Below, in pieces: positions 36,158-43,061 of a stretch of DNA of 64,000 bases. Source of the DNA: Cohnella baijiui (GTDB lineage Bacteria; Bacillota; Bacilli; Paenibacillales; Paenibacillaceae). The notes beneath the pieces are model-generated. The model was not told the origin of the DNA, made no database searches, and worked only from the letters and a program-made list of their open reading frames with translations. Position 1 is the first letter of the stretch; the number at the start of each line of letters is the position of its first letter. The stretch spans positions 310,001 to 374,000 of the forward strand of contig NZ_JAJFOW010000001.1 of the NCBI RefSeq assembly GCF_020731285.1. The letters run 5' to 3'. A program made the translations under genes and the position numbers.

Positions 36158-37108
36158 ATGAATATGCACGCCGACTCGCAGCAGTCGATCCGTGCGGCGG
36201 CGGACGGCGACGGCGTCGTCCTGACCGTCCCGCAGCCGTTTTCCTACATCGAGACGCTCCACTATTTGAAGCGCTCCAACGAAGAAGTCCTCCATCGCGT
36301 GACGGAGGACGGCCGGATTTTGAAGCTGCTTCGCGTTCGGGACCGGCCGCTTCTGATGGAGGTGTCGAACGACGAATCCAGAGGCGAGCTGCGCATCCGC
36401 TCGCTGAGCGGCGGCCGGGAGCCCGAACGCCTGCTCGAGGCGGCCGCCTACGTTTGGGAGTGGTTCGGACTCGACGCCGATCTGAACGCCTTCTACCGGA
36501 TGGCGTCCGGGGATCCGGTCCTCGGGCCTTTGGTCGCGCGGCACGACGGCCTGCGCATTATCGGCGTCCCGGACCTGTTCGAGGCGCTCTGCTGGTCCAT
36601 CATCGGACAGCAGATCACGCTCAGCTTCGCCTATCAATTAAAAAAGCGGTTCGTCCAAACGTACGGCGAAGCCGTGGACTACGAAGGCGAGCGCTATTGG
36701 ACGTTTCCCGATCCGGCGGCCATCGCGCGACTGACGCCGGACGATCTGCGGCCGCTGCAGTTTTCGCGGAGCAAATCCGCGTTCCTTGTCGGCGTCGCTC
36801 GCGAAGCCGAGAGCGGCGCGCTGGACAGGACATCGACTGCGCTCCGCAGCGGCTTCGACGCCGCCGTAGCCCGGCTCACGTCGCTGCACGGCATCGGGCC
36901 TTGGTCCGCCAACTACGCGCTCATGCGGTGCCTCCGCTATCCCGAAGCGTTTCCGATCCAGGACGCGGGCATTCATCAAGCGGTTCGAAAGCTGCTCGGA
37001 TTGGAAGCCAAGCCGTCGCTTGCGGAGCTTCGCGCGCTATATGCGCCATGGGCAGGATGGGAAGCCTTCGCGACGTTTTACTTGTGGCGCAGCCTATCGG
37101 ATCAATGA
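36158..37108 (+). CDS. alkA: DNA-3-methyladenine glycosylase II (AlkA-like)
   Basis: 316 residues. The N-terminal TATA-like domain (about 15-105) is followed by a helix-hairpin-helix glycosylase domain with the hairpin LTSLHGIGPWSANYALMRCL (240-259) and the catalytic Asp269 in FPIQDAGI; EALCWSIIGQQI is the typical first helix. It removes alkylated purines from DNA as a monofunctional glycosylase. No iron-sulfur cluster cysteines are present. GAGG precedes the ATG. The 3' end overlaps the converging transporter gene by 7 bp. No ada gene is nearby. Confidence 0.87.
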   Translation: MNMHADSQQSIRAAADGDGVVLTVPQPFSYIETLHYLKRSNEEVLHRVTEDGRILKLLRVRDRPLLMEVSNDESRGELRIRSLSGGREPERLLEAAAYVWEWFGLDADLNAFYRMASGDPVLGPLVARHDGLRIIGVPDLFEALCWSIIGQQITLSFAYQLKKRFVQTYGEAVDYEGERYWTFPDPAAIARLTPDDLRPLQFSRSKSAFLVGVAREAESGALDRTSTALRSGFDAAVARLTSLHGIGPWSANYALMRCLRYPEAFPIQDAGIHQAVRKLLGLEAKPSLAELRALYAPWAGWEAFATFYLWRSLSDQ

Positions 37109-37686
37109 GACCTCTCCAGCCCCCCGTTCGGGAGGCGGCGGCGCTTGGCCAGCTCGTGGATGACGGCCGCGCCCGCGACTTGGAGGAGCGTCTTGACGAG
37201 CACCTGGCCGCCGATCGCCGGCCCCACGAGCGCCCAGGGCAGCACGCCAGCGCCGAGCGGGGACAATCCGATGACGACGAAGATGGCGCTGTCGATGACG
37301 CCTCCGGCGAGACCGCTATAGAGTACACGCTGCGCGAGCGGCAAGCGGAGGCGGGTGTAGACCTCCGTATCCGCCGATTCGGAGAACAGGAACGTCGCCG
37401 CCGAAGCGACCGTGATCCAGATCGAATCCCCGAGCGCGAGGGAGCTGACCGCGGAGAGAATCATTGCGGCGGCGATCGCGAGGTACGAATGCCGTCGCCC
37501 GATCGCTTGCTGGACAAGGTCGCGCAGGATGAACGTCGCCCCGATCAAGAACGAACCAGCCGGGATCAGTAGCGAACCTGCGGCAATCGGGGCAAGGCTG
37601 GCCGTTAGAACGTTAGCCAGGATGATGGCAGTGAGATATGACAGTACGAGCACGGAGGAAATCGATGCGGATCGGGGAAGTTTCAT
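37102..37686 (-). CDS. Queuosine precursor transporter (QPT/VUT, YhhQ family)
   Basis: 194 residues, about six membrane segments, with the family motif GATFILRDLVQQAIGRRHSYLA and a conserved acidic SESADTEVYTRLR stretch. It most likely imports preQ0 or preQ1. It starts 10 bp downstream of queF behind AGGAGG, and the pair sits under a preQ1 riboswitch, which supports the assignment against a general vitamin transporter. Confidence 0.85.
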   Translation of the reverse strand: MKLPRSASISSVLVLSYLTAIILANVLTASLAPIAAGSLLIPAGSFLIGATFILRDLVQQAIGRRHSYLAIAAAMILSAVSSLALGDSIWITVASAATFLFSESADTEVYTRLRLPLAQRVLYSGLAGGVIDSAIFVVIGLSPLGAGVLPWALVGPAIGGQVLVKTLLQVAGAAVIHELAKRRRLPNGGLERSH

Positions 37687-37696
37687 ATCGCGCCTC

Positions 37697-38200
37697 CTAC
37701 CGATTGTCGATTTTCTCGGGATACAGGTCGTGGTTCAGGAGCCGATGCTCCGCCATGCGCTCGTACTTCGTCCCGGGCCTGCCCCAGTTGCAGTACGGAT
37801 CGATCGAAATGCCGCCGCGCGGCGTGAATTTGCCCCACACCTCGATGTACTTGGGCGCCATGAGCGCGATCAGGTCGTTCATGATGACGTTCATGCAGTC
37901 TTCGTGAAAGTCGCCGTGATTCCGGAAGCTGAATAGATACAGCTTGAGCGACTTGCTCTCCACCATGCGTACGTCCGGCATGTACGAGATGTAAATCGTC
38001 GCGAAATCGGGTTGACCCGTCATCGGACAAAGGCTCGTGAATTCGGGGCAATTGAACTTGACGAAATAATCGCGGTTCTGATGCTTGTTTTCGAACGACT
38101 CCAGCACCTCCGGCGCATACCGATCCGGATAACGGGCGCCTCGGTGACCGAGCAGCGTAACGCCTTGCAGCTCCTCGCCGTTTCTTCCTGTGGACGACAA
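37697..38200 (-). CDS. queF: NADPH-dependent 7-cyano-7-deazaguanine (preQ0) reductase
   Basis: 167 residues, unimodular QueF. The active-site Cys58 lies in [15 protein letters not shown] with Asp65 following, and the QueF NADPH motif is [15 protein letters not shown] (81-95). It reduces preQ0 to preQ1, the last free-base step before insertion into tRNA as queuosine. The start is TTG 38200 with GGGAGGAG 6 bp upstream; the long in-frame reading upstream crosses the riboswitch leader and is not coding. Confidence 0.93.
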   Translation of the reverse strand: MSSTGRNGEELQGVTLLGHRGARYPDRYAPEVLESFENKHQNRDYFVKFNCPEFTSLCPMTGQPDFATIYISYMPDVRMVESKSLKLYLFSFRNHGDFHEDCMNVIMNDLIALMAPKYIEVWGKFTPRGGISIDPYCNWGRPGTKYERMAEHRLLNHDLYPEKIDNR

Positions 38201-38428
38201 AAAAATCTCCTCCCTTTTCTGTTGGGTCCGGCCGCTTCTGCGGCTGGCCCGGATGCGAAAAGAAGAAAGAGATTCGAATAACGCGCCGTATAAACCACTA
38301 AGACGCCCCGACGCCCCGGCATTTCGCGGACGGCGAAACGATTCGGAGCTTGCGGCGGGACGGACATGCAGACCTGTCCGCTGCGGCGGACGGAGCGGAT
38401 GCCCCGCCGGACGGGGGGGAAGGTCGGG
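38201..38428 (-). other. Long leader between the preQ1 aptamer and queF
   Basis: About 230 nt without a convincing gene. It contains several GC-rich stems, for example CGGACA/TGTCCG near 38360-38380 and CCGGGCCAGCCGC/GCGGCCGG at 38229-38251 just before the ribosome site. No stem with a clear T tract was found, so the expression platform is not obvious. Confidence 0.5.
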
Positions 38429-38466
38429 CCTTAGTTTTTTATAGAGGGAGTTTGCGAACCTCTCCC
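38429..38466 (-). ncRNA. PreQ1-I riboswitch in the queF leader
   Basis: On the minus strand GGGAGAGGTTCGCAAACTCC (38466 down) followed by CTCTATAAAAAACTAAGG matches the preQ1-I aptamer: a short P1 stem, the GGTTCGC loop, CTCCCTC pairing and the A-rich AAAAAACTAA tail that makes the H-type pseudoknot. It lies about 230 nt upstream of the queF TTG. It would turn the queF-transporter operon down when preQ1 is plentiful. Confidence 0.92.
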
Positions 38467-38698
38467 GGCCGCGATCCGCGCGCCGGATTTTCTTCCTTTG
38501 GACGTATGTACTATAGCACATCCCCGCCGAAGATGCACCAGCACGTACGCATATGGAACCGTTGGACCAGACATTCCCTTCCGACAGCAGACGCCAAACC
38601 GGAGGCGGAACGGCGCCCGAAAACGCCTCCGAGCGCCGGCGATTCGAGGGATTTCGGCGTTTGGCTTCGGCGGACGGACGAAAAATGGCAAAAAATGT

Positions 38699-38714
38699 TG
38701 CTTCACGTGAAACA
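38699..38714 (+). other. parS-like ParB-binding site
   Basis: TGCTTCACGTGAAACA differs at one position (C for T at position 3) from the conserved bacterial parS TGTTTCACGTGAAACA. It lies in the short gap beyond the ligase-like gene, outside any convincing gene. Confidence 0.6.
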
Positions 38715-38751
38715 TCCTCCGCCCGTTCTCGCTCCTTCGCGGGGCTTGTCT

Positions 38752-39603
38752 TCATTCGGCGAATCCGAGAAACTCCGGCTTGCGCAATCGGCCGTCCGGC
38801 AACCGGCCGAGGAACCGGACGCGCGCCTCGATCGCCGGCCGAACATAGACGTATTCCCGGTCTTCGCCCGTTTCGATCGTCCGGCTGACTCCGCCGAACG
38901 CTTGCTTGTACGGCGCCGGCACTCCGCTCTCGAGCACCCCCGCAGCTTGCCGATCCACCTCCAGCAGCCAGCCGAAAGAATGCTTGCGATAGCCTACGAT
39001 CGCGGCATTCGCATACCGGTATCGCAAAATCTTTCGCCAATCCGCGGCTCTGCCTTCGACATACCGACTCGATTTCCGTTTGGCCGCCATTCCTTTGAAA
39101 GGCTTTCCCGCCATCGCATCGAAAAAAGCGCGGCCGCAGCCCTCGACCGCCGGCAGCTTGACGTACGCGCCCCTATCCTCGAGCGCCGTGGCGAGCAGCG
39201 CTCTGCGCCGCTCAAGCGGCAGTTCGCGCAGGTCCCGGCCTTCGTACCGCAGCAGGTCGAAGGCAAAGAAGCGAACCGGCCGCCGCATGGCCGCTTCGCG
39301 GATCTGGAGCGGCTTGCGCATGCGGAACCGCTCGGCCAGCGCCTCCGGCGCAAACATCCCCGTCTCGGTCGCGAAGCAGGCGAGTTCGCCGTCCAGCACC
39401 GCGTCCGTCGCGTCGGCGAGCGGAATCCGGTGCAGCTCCGGATATTGCAGCGTCACATCGGTGCCGCCACGGGTGAACAGCCTCACGCGCCCGCGGTCGA
39501 CGGAAACGAGGAGGCGGCGTCCGTCGATCATCGGCTCGAACAAAAACCCTTCGTCGTCGAAGGGTTCTTCCTGCCGCTCCGGCAGCATGGGCGCGATAAA
39601 CAT
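38752..39603 (-). CDS. ATP-dependent DNA ligase-like protein lacking the catalytic lysine
   Basis: 283 residues, adenylation and OB domains only. Motif I, normally ExKxDGxR with the AMP-accepting Lys, reads FEPMIDGRR, so Met25 replaces Lys. Other motifs are kept: [14 protein letters not shown] (motif III), [31 protein letters not shown] region (motif IV, read in two parts) and DWRKILRYR (motif V). There is no LigD polymerase or phosphoesterase domain and no ku gene nearby. Without the lysine, self-adenylation is not expected, so it may be non-catalytic, may seal pre-adenylated nicks, or may be decaying. Start ATG 39603. Confidence 0.75.
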   Translation of the reverse strand: MFIAPMLPERQEEPFDDEGFLFEPMIDGRRLLVSVDRGRVRLFTRGGTDVTLQYPELHRIPLADATDAVLDGELACFATETGMFAPEALAERFRMRKPLQIREAAMRRPVRFFAFDLLRYEGRDLRELPLERRRALLATALEDRGAYVKLPAVEGCGRAFFDAMAGKPFKGMAAKRKSSRYVEGRAADWRKILRYRYANAAIVGYRKHSFGWLLEVDRQAAGVLESGVPAPYKQAFGGVSRTIETGEDREYVYVRPAIEARVRFLGRLPDGRLRKPEFLGFAE

Positions 39604-39677
39604 GGGGACGGCCGCCTTTCCTCGTGTGATCTATTGATTGTAGCACTATGCAATGCGCACGGGGGAATGTAATTGTA

Positions 39678-39708
39678 TGCATAAGTGGCATTTTCCCGCA
39701 GCATAATA
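39678..39708 (+). promoter_or_regulatory. Sigma-G/F-type promoter of the SASP gene
   Basis: TGCATA (39678-39683), an 18-bp spacer and CATAATA (39702-39708) match the forespore consensus TGMATA-N17/18-CATWMTA. It is 27 bp upstream of the SASP ATG. Confidence 0.75.
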
Positions 39709-39734
39709 AGTGGCAAATGATGGAGGTGATACCA

Positions 39735-39953
39735 ATGGCACGTCGCAGCCAACTCGTCATCCCGCAAGCGCGCGCAGCGCTCGAACAAATGAAGTTCGAG
39801 GTCGCGCGCGAACTGGGCATCCAAATCCCGCAGGACGGCAACTACGGCAATATGCTGACACGCGAAACCGGCCAGATCGGCGGCAACATCACCCGCCGCC
39901 TGGTGCAAATGGCCGAGCAGCAGCTCGGAGGCGGAACCGGACGCATGATGTAA
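39735..39953 (+). CDS. Small acid-soluble spore protein, alpha/beta type
   Basis: 72 residues with both SASP family signatures: KFEVARELGI (residues about 20-29, containing the GPR cleavage-site E-L/I-A/G region) and NITRRLVQMAEQQLGG at the end. It coats and protects spore DNA and is degraded at germination for amino acids. GGAGGTGAT precedes the ATG, and the forespore promoter just upstream fits late expression in the developing spore. The gene is monocistronic, with a long hairpin downstream. Confidence 0.93.
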   Translation: MARRSQLVIPQARAALEQMKFEVARELGIQIPQDGNYGNMLTRETGQIGGNITRRLVQMAEQQLGGGTGRMM

Positions 39954-39987
39954 GGAAGAGCGTTGACGCATGCAAGGTCGTTGACGC

Positions 39988-40024
39988 AAGCAAGCCCCGG
40001 AGGCGGTAGCCTCCGGGGCTTGCT
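39988..40024 (+). terminator. Strong hairpin after the SASP gene
   Basis: CAAGCCCCGGAGGC / GCCTCCGGGGCTTG is a perfect 14-bp stem with a 4-nt loop (39991-40022). There is no long T run (CTTGTC follows), so termination strength is uncertain; it also lies downstream of copZ on the other strand. Two CGTTGACGCA copies precede it (39961, 39979). Confidence 0.65.
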
Positions 40025-40056
40025 TGTCGTCCGGGCGCGCAGGCGCCTATTCGCGC

Positions 40057-40257
40057 TTAGCGGACGTCGTATCCTTGATCCTCGATCGCTTCCTTGATCG
40101 CGGCCAGCGTCGTCTTCGACTGGTCGTACTGAATCGTGACGGACTTGCTCGCCAGATCCGCCTTGGCTTTGGCTCCGAGCTGCTGTACGGCGCCTTCGAC
40201 GCTGCTTACGCAATGCGCGCAGGACATGCCGTCTACTTTTAGCGTAACGTTTTGCAT
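40057..40257 (-). CDS. copZ: Copper chaperone CopZ (HMA domain)
   Basis: 66 residues, one heavy-metal-associated domain with GMSCAHC (Cys13, Cys16) and the ferredoxin-like fold ending IEDQGYDV. It binds Cu(I) and hands it to a CopA ATPase, which is not in this window. GGAGG precedes the ATG. A CsoR-type operator about 100 bp upstream points to copper-inducible expression. Confidence 0.9.
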   Translation of the reverse strand: MQNVTLKVDGMSCAHCVSSVEGAVQQLGAKAKADLASKSVTIQYDQSKTTLAAIKEAIEDQGYDVR

Positions 40258-40356
40258 ATCGTTAGCCTCCCCGTCCTTTTCTCCGTAGATGCGCCCTACC
40301 GGCCGCCGCTTTCCTGCGCCGCCGGCTCCGTCGCTCGCTTCTTGCGACCATTCTAT

Positions 40357-40375
40357 CATACCCCTCCGGGGTATG
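40357..40375 (-). promoter_or_regulatory. CsoR-type copper operator of copZ
   Basis: CATACCCC-TCC-GGGGTATG is a 19-bp inverted repeat with the GTACCCC/ATACCCC half-sites recognised by CsoR repressors. It lies in the copZ promoter region, overlapping a minus-strand TATGAT. No csoR gene is in the window. Confidence 0.8.
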
Positions 40376-40547
40376 TCGAGCCCAACACAGGCGGTAGCAA
40401 GGGCCCTCTGTGCCCACAGTTGGAGCATTTTGCTCCATCTAGCGGCGGCCGTAGGGGCCAGCGACGCCCTCGGCGGGCTGTACCCGAATTTTTCGGGTGA
40501 CACACGCCGCCTGCGAAGGCCGTGGCCCTCTACGCCCGCAACAACGC
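40376..40547. other. Hairpin-rich gap upstream of copZ
   Basis: No gene is seen. Two perfect small inverted repeats, TGGAGCATTTTGCTCCA (40421-40437) and ACCCGAATTTTTCGGGT (40482-40498), lie between two near copies of GGCCCTCTRYGCCC (about 40402 and 40523). The function is unknown. Confidence 0.5.
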
Positions 40548-40583
40548 AAAAAAACCGCCTTTTGAACCTCAAAAGAACGGTTT
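40548..40583 (-). terminator. Terminator after the thioredoxin gene
   Basis: Minus-strand stem AAACCG...TTGAGGTTCAA...CGGTTT followed by a T run (A7 at 40548-40554 on the plus strand), 30 bp beyond the stop at 40613. Confidence 0.8.
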
Positions 40584-40612
40584 CTTGCCGATCCGTTGAA
40601 CAACGGCCGGAC

Positions 40613-40948
40613 TTAATCTTCTCCGGTCAGCGCCAGCTGCCGGTCCAGCAGCGTGCGGTACACTTCCGACGGCCGCAAGCCGACGAGCTTCTCGGCCGGT
40701 TCGCCGTCGCGGAAGACGATGACGGTCGGATTCGACATGACGCCGTAGGCCGATGCCGTCTCCGGCGAATAGTCGCAGTCCACCTTGAGCATCGCCACCC
40801 GCTCGCCGTAGTCGTCCGCCAGCGCCTCCAGCTGGGGCAGCAGAACGCGGCAAGGCGGACACCATGTGGTGCTAAAGTCGACCAGCGTCACGCCCTGCGC
40901 ACGCACATGGTCTTGAAAGGTCGCATCGTTTACCGGTGTCAAATGCAT
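40613..40948 (-). CDS. Thioredoxin family protein
   Basis: 111 residues with the redox motif WCPPC (Cys30, Cys33; the standard thioredoxin motif is WCGPC), the buried Asp24 in TLVDFSTTWC and the cis-proline in VMSNPTVIVF. There is no signal peptide, so it is a cytoplasmic thiol-disulfide protein. It starts 3 bp after the merR stop behind AGGAGG, so both share the MerR-type promoter at 41351-41382; a redox- or metal-stress role is likely. Confidence 0.88.
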   Translation of the reverse strand: MHLTPVNDATFQDHVRAQGVTLVDFSTTWCPPCRVLLPQLEALADDYGERVAMLKVDCDYSPETASAYGVMSNPTVIVFRDGEPAEKLVGLRPSEVYRTLLDRQLALTGED

Positions 40949-40951
40949 CTG

Positions 40952-41320
40952 TCATCCCTCCTGGGCATCCTTCGGATTCGCCCCGAAGTATCGGATCCGG
41001 TCCTGCAGATTCGTCTTGATCCGGCCGAGCTGCTCGATCTGCTCCTCGATTTCCCGCAGCTTTTGCTCGTAGACCGGAAGCACCTCCCGGCAGAACGTCT
41101 CCGGATGCTGCAGCACGCACGTCAGAAAGCCGGAGATCTGCTCCGTAGACAAACCGAGCTGCAAATACAGCTGAATCGTCCGCACCTGCTCTTCGGCGTA
41201 CGGCGAGTACGTCCGATAGCCGTTCGCCTCGCGAACGGGCGTGAGCAGTCCCTGCTCCTCGTAATAGCGGAGAGAGCGGATGCTCACGCCGGTGCGGGCG
41301 GACAGCTCGCCGATCTTCAT
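40952..41320 (-). CDS. MerR-family transcriptional regulator
   Basis: 122 residues. The N-terminal winged helix (KIGELSARTGVSIRSLRYYEEQGLLTPVREANGYRTY) is followed by a long dimerisation coiled coil (about 75-115). Two cysteines (FLTCVLQHPETFCREV) lie in the dimer-helix region but do not form a known metal motif. It is the first gene of a pair with thioredoxin and is preceded by a promoter with a 20-bp spacer and dyad, the target expected for a MerR activator. Confidence 0.87.
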   Translation of the reverse strand: MKIGELSARTGVSIRSLRYYEEQGLLTPVREANGYRTYSPYAEEQVRTIQLYLQLGLSTEQISGFLTCVLQHPETFCREVLPVYEQKLREIEEQIEQLGRIKTNLQDRIRYFGANPKDAQEG

Positions 41321-41350
41321 GGCCGAATCCTCCTTTCCGGGGCTGGCTCC

Positions 41351-41382
41351 ATTGTAGACCCTCCCATTAATGTGAGGGTCAA
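41351..41382 (-). promoter_or_regulatory. MerR-type promoter with 20-bp spacer and dyad
   Basis: On the minus strand TTGACC (41377-41382), a 20-bp spacer and TACAAT (41351-41356). The spacer carries GACCCTC-10-GAGGGTC (41357-41380, overlapping the -35), the overlong spacer plus dyad that MerR proteins untwist to activate transcription. Confidence 0.85.
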
Positions 41383-41386
41383 GCGG

Positions 41387-41845
41387 TCAGGAGGATTGGG
41401 CTTGGCCTTCGCCCGGCTCCCCGGCGGAGAGCGGCTTGCCGGCGATGACCGGCGCCAGCACCGTCATGGACAGCGAGAAGCCGTACGCCCCGCAGCGGCG
41501 CTGGAAATCGGTATACGCCTCCAGCGAGTCGGTTCCGATCTTAACCAGATAGTTGTACTCTCCGCTCGTCCGGTATAGCTCCAGCACCTCGGGCTCCTGC
41601 TCGCAGAACCGCTCGAACCGAAGGCAGTCGTTCGTCTTGAACTGCACGAACGTGGTCACGCCGCGCCCCAGCTTTTTGGGGGACAAAACGGCGCGATAGC
41701 CAAGGATGACGCCCTGCTCCTCGAGCCGGCGGACGCGCTCGGCAACCGCCGGCTGCGTCATGGACACCGTCCTGCCGATTTCGGCGATCGAGACGCGCGC
41801 GTTCTCCTCCAGCAAAGCGAGAATTTGCCGGTCGATATGATCCAT
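41387..41845 (-). CDS. Lrp/AsnC-family transcriptional regulator
   Basis: 152 residues. The helix-turn-helix is DRQILALLEENARVSIAEIGRTVSMTQPAVAERVRRLEEQGVI (residues 4-46) and the RAM ligand domain follows (GEYNYLVKIG, the typical G-x-D/N-Y-L motif). It senses an amino acid or similar ligand. The start at 41845 is preferred over ATG 41851 because the AGGTGG site then has a 6-bp spacing. It is divergent from the old-yellow-enzyme homologue. Confidence 0.85.
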   Translation of the reverse strand: MDHIDRQILALLEENARVSIAEIGRTVSMTQPAVAERVRRLEEQGVILGYRAVLSPKKLGRGVTTFVQFKTNDCLRFERFCEQEPEVLELYRTSGEYNYLVKIGTDSLEAYTDFQRRCGAYGFSLSMTVLAPVIAGKPLSAGEPGEGQAQSS

Positions 41846-41990
41846 GTTCATCCACCTTTATCTTTCAAAGTTTTCGGGCCGATTTGGCTTTCATTGTACC
41901 AGCGGCGGCGCGAAAACGCTATGAGATCTGTCTGTTCTCAAGCCGCCAAACGCCGTAAAATGAACGCATCACGACTCGGGAGGAATGAAC

Positions 41991-43019
41991 ATGAACCCTG
42001 CAAGCCCCTTGAACGAACCGCTGACGATCAACCGTCTCCGCCTGCGCAACCGATTGGTATTAGCCCCTATGCAGCAGTACCAGGGAACGCCGGAAGCGTT
42101 CGCGACCGATCATCATGTCCGCCATTACGGACGCCGCGCGCGCCATGTCGGCCTCGTCCTCGTCGAATCGGTCGCCGTCTCGGCGGACGGAAGGCTGAAT
42201 CCGAACGATATCGGCATCTACACCGATCACCACCTCGAGCCGATCCGCCGCATCGTCGCCGCCGTCCACGACGCCGGCGCGCCGGTCTTCATCCAGCTGT
42301 CCCACGGCGGGCGCAAGTCCGATCCGCAGACGACCCGCCGCCTCGTCGGGCCGAGCGCGGTCGCCTACGACGCGTTTTACGGCACGCCGCACGCGTTGAC
42401 GCCGTCCGAGATCGGCGCGATCGTCGAGGAATACCGCCTGGCCGCCAGGCGGAGCCTGCAGGCCGGCTTCGACGGCATCGAAGTCCACGCGGCACACGGC
42501 TTCCTCGTGCATGAATTTCTGTCGCCGCTGGCGAACTTCCGCAAGGACGGTTACGGGGGCTCCGCCGAAGGACGCGCCAGACTGCTGCGCGAGATCGTGG
42601 CGGCCATCCGGGAGGAGACGGGTCCCGACTACCCCGTGATCGTGCGGGTGTCGGCGACCGACTACGCCCCGGGCGGCCTCGACGCCGCGGAGCTCGGGCG
42701 GATGTTGAGGACGATCGACATCGACGCCGTCGACGTCTCGACCGGCGGCCTCCTGCCGGTCGCGCCCGAGCATACGCCCGACGGGTATCAAGTGCCCTAC
42801 GCCGCGGCAATCAAGCAGTACGTGGACGTTCCGGTTATCGCGGTCGGTCTTATCCACCGGCGCGAGTACGCGAACCGCATCCTGAGCGACGGGCTCGCCG
42901 ACGCGATCGCGGTAGGCCGGCCGATGCTGGGCGATCCGGATTTCGCAGCCGGTATGCTGGGCGAAACGGCAGCCGCCGATGCCGACGCCGATCGGCCCTG
43001 CGGGGCCGCGAATGCCTGA
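41991..43019 (+). CDS. NADH:flavin oxidoreductase (old yellow enzyme family)
   Basis: 342 residues, FMN-binding TIM barrel: RNRLVLAPMQQYQ at the start, FIQLSHGGRKS, the active-site region EVHAAHGFLVHEFLSPLANFRKDGYGGS and the FMN phosphate region ADAIAVGRPMLGDPDF. It reduces activated alkenes or related substrates with NAD(P)H. The usual HAAHGYL(I)HQFLSP motif is here HAAHGFLVHEFLSP. GGGAGG 7 bp upstream supports ATG 41991. The Lrp-type regulator on the other strand may control it. Confidence 0.87.
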   Translation: MNPASPLNEPLTINRLRLRNRLVLAPMQQYQGTPEAFATDHHVRHYGRRARHVGLVLVESVAVSADGRLNPNDIGIYTDHHLEPIRRIVAAVHDAGAPVFIQLSHGGRKSDPQTTRRLVGPSAVAYDAFYGTPHALTPSEIGAIVEEYRLAARRSLQAGFDGIEVHAAHGFLVHEFLSPLANFRKDGYGGSAEGRARLLREIVAAIREETGPDYPVIVRVSATDYAPGGLDAAELGRMLRTIDIDAVDVSTGGLLPVAPEHTPDGYQVPYAAAIKQYVDVPVIAVGLIHRREYANRILSDGLADAIAVGRPMLGDPDFAAGMLGETAAADADADRPCGAANA

Positions 43020-43061
43020 GGCGGGACAGCTTGAGCGGTCGCGACGGTCCGTCAGCCGTCG

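Noticed and set aside
37697..39040. 447-residue protein ending in QueF
   Set aside because: The first 280 residues are translated riboswitch leader and antisense ligase sequence; the QueF family begins at the TTG 38200 with a good ribosome site.
38752..39603. Non-homologous end-joining locus (LigD/Ku)
   Set aside because: There is no polymerase or phosphoesterase domain and no ku gene nearby, and the catalytic lysine is missing.
38350..39672. 440-codon open frame antisense to the ligase-like gene
   Set aside because: It crosses the preQ1 aptamer and parS-like site and has no family features.
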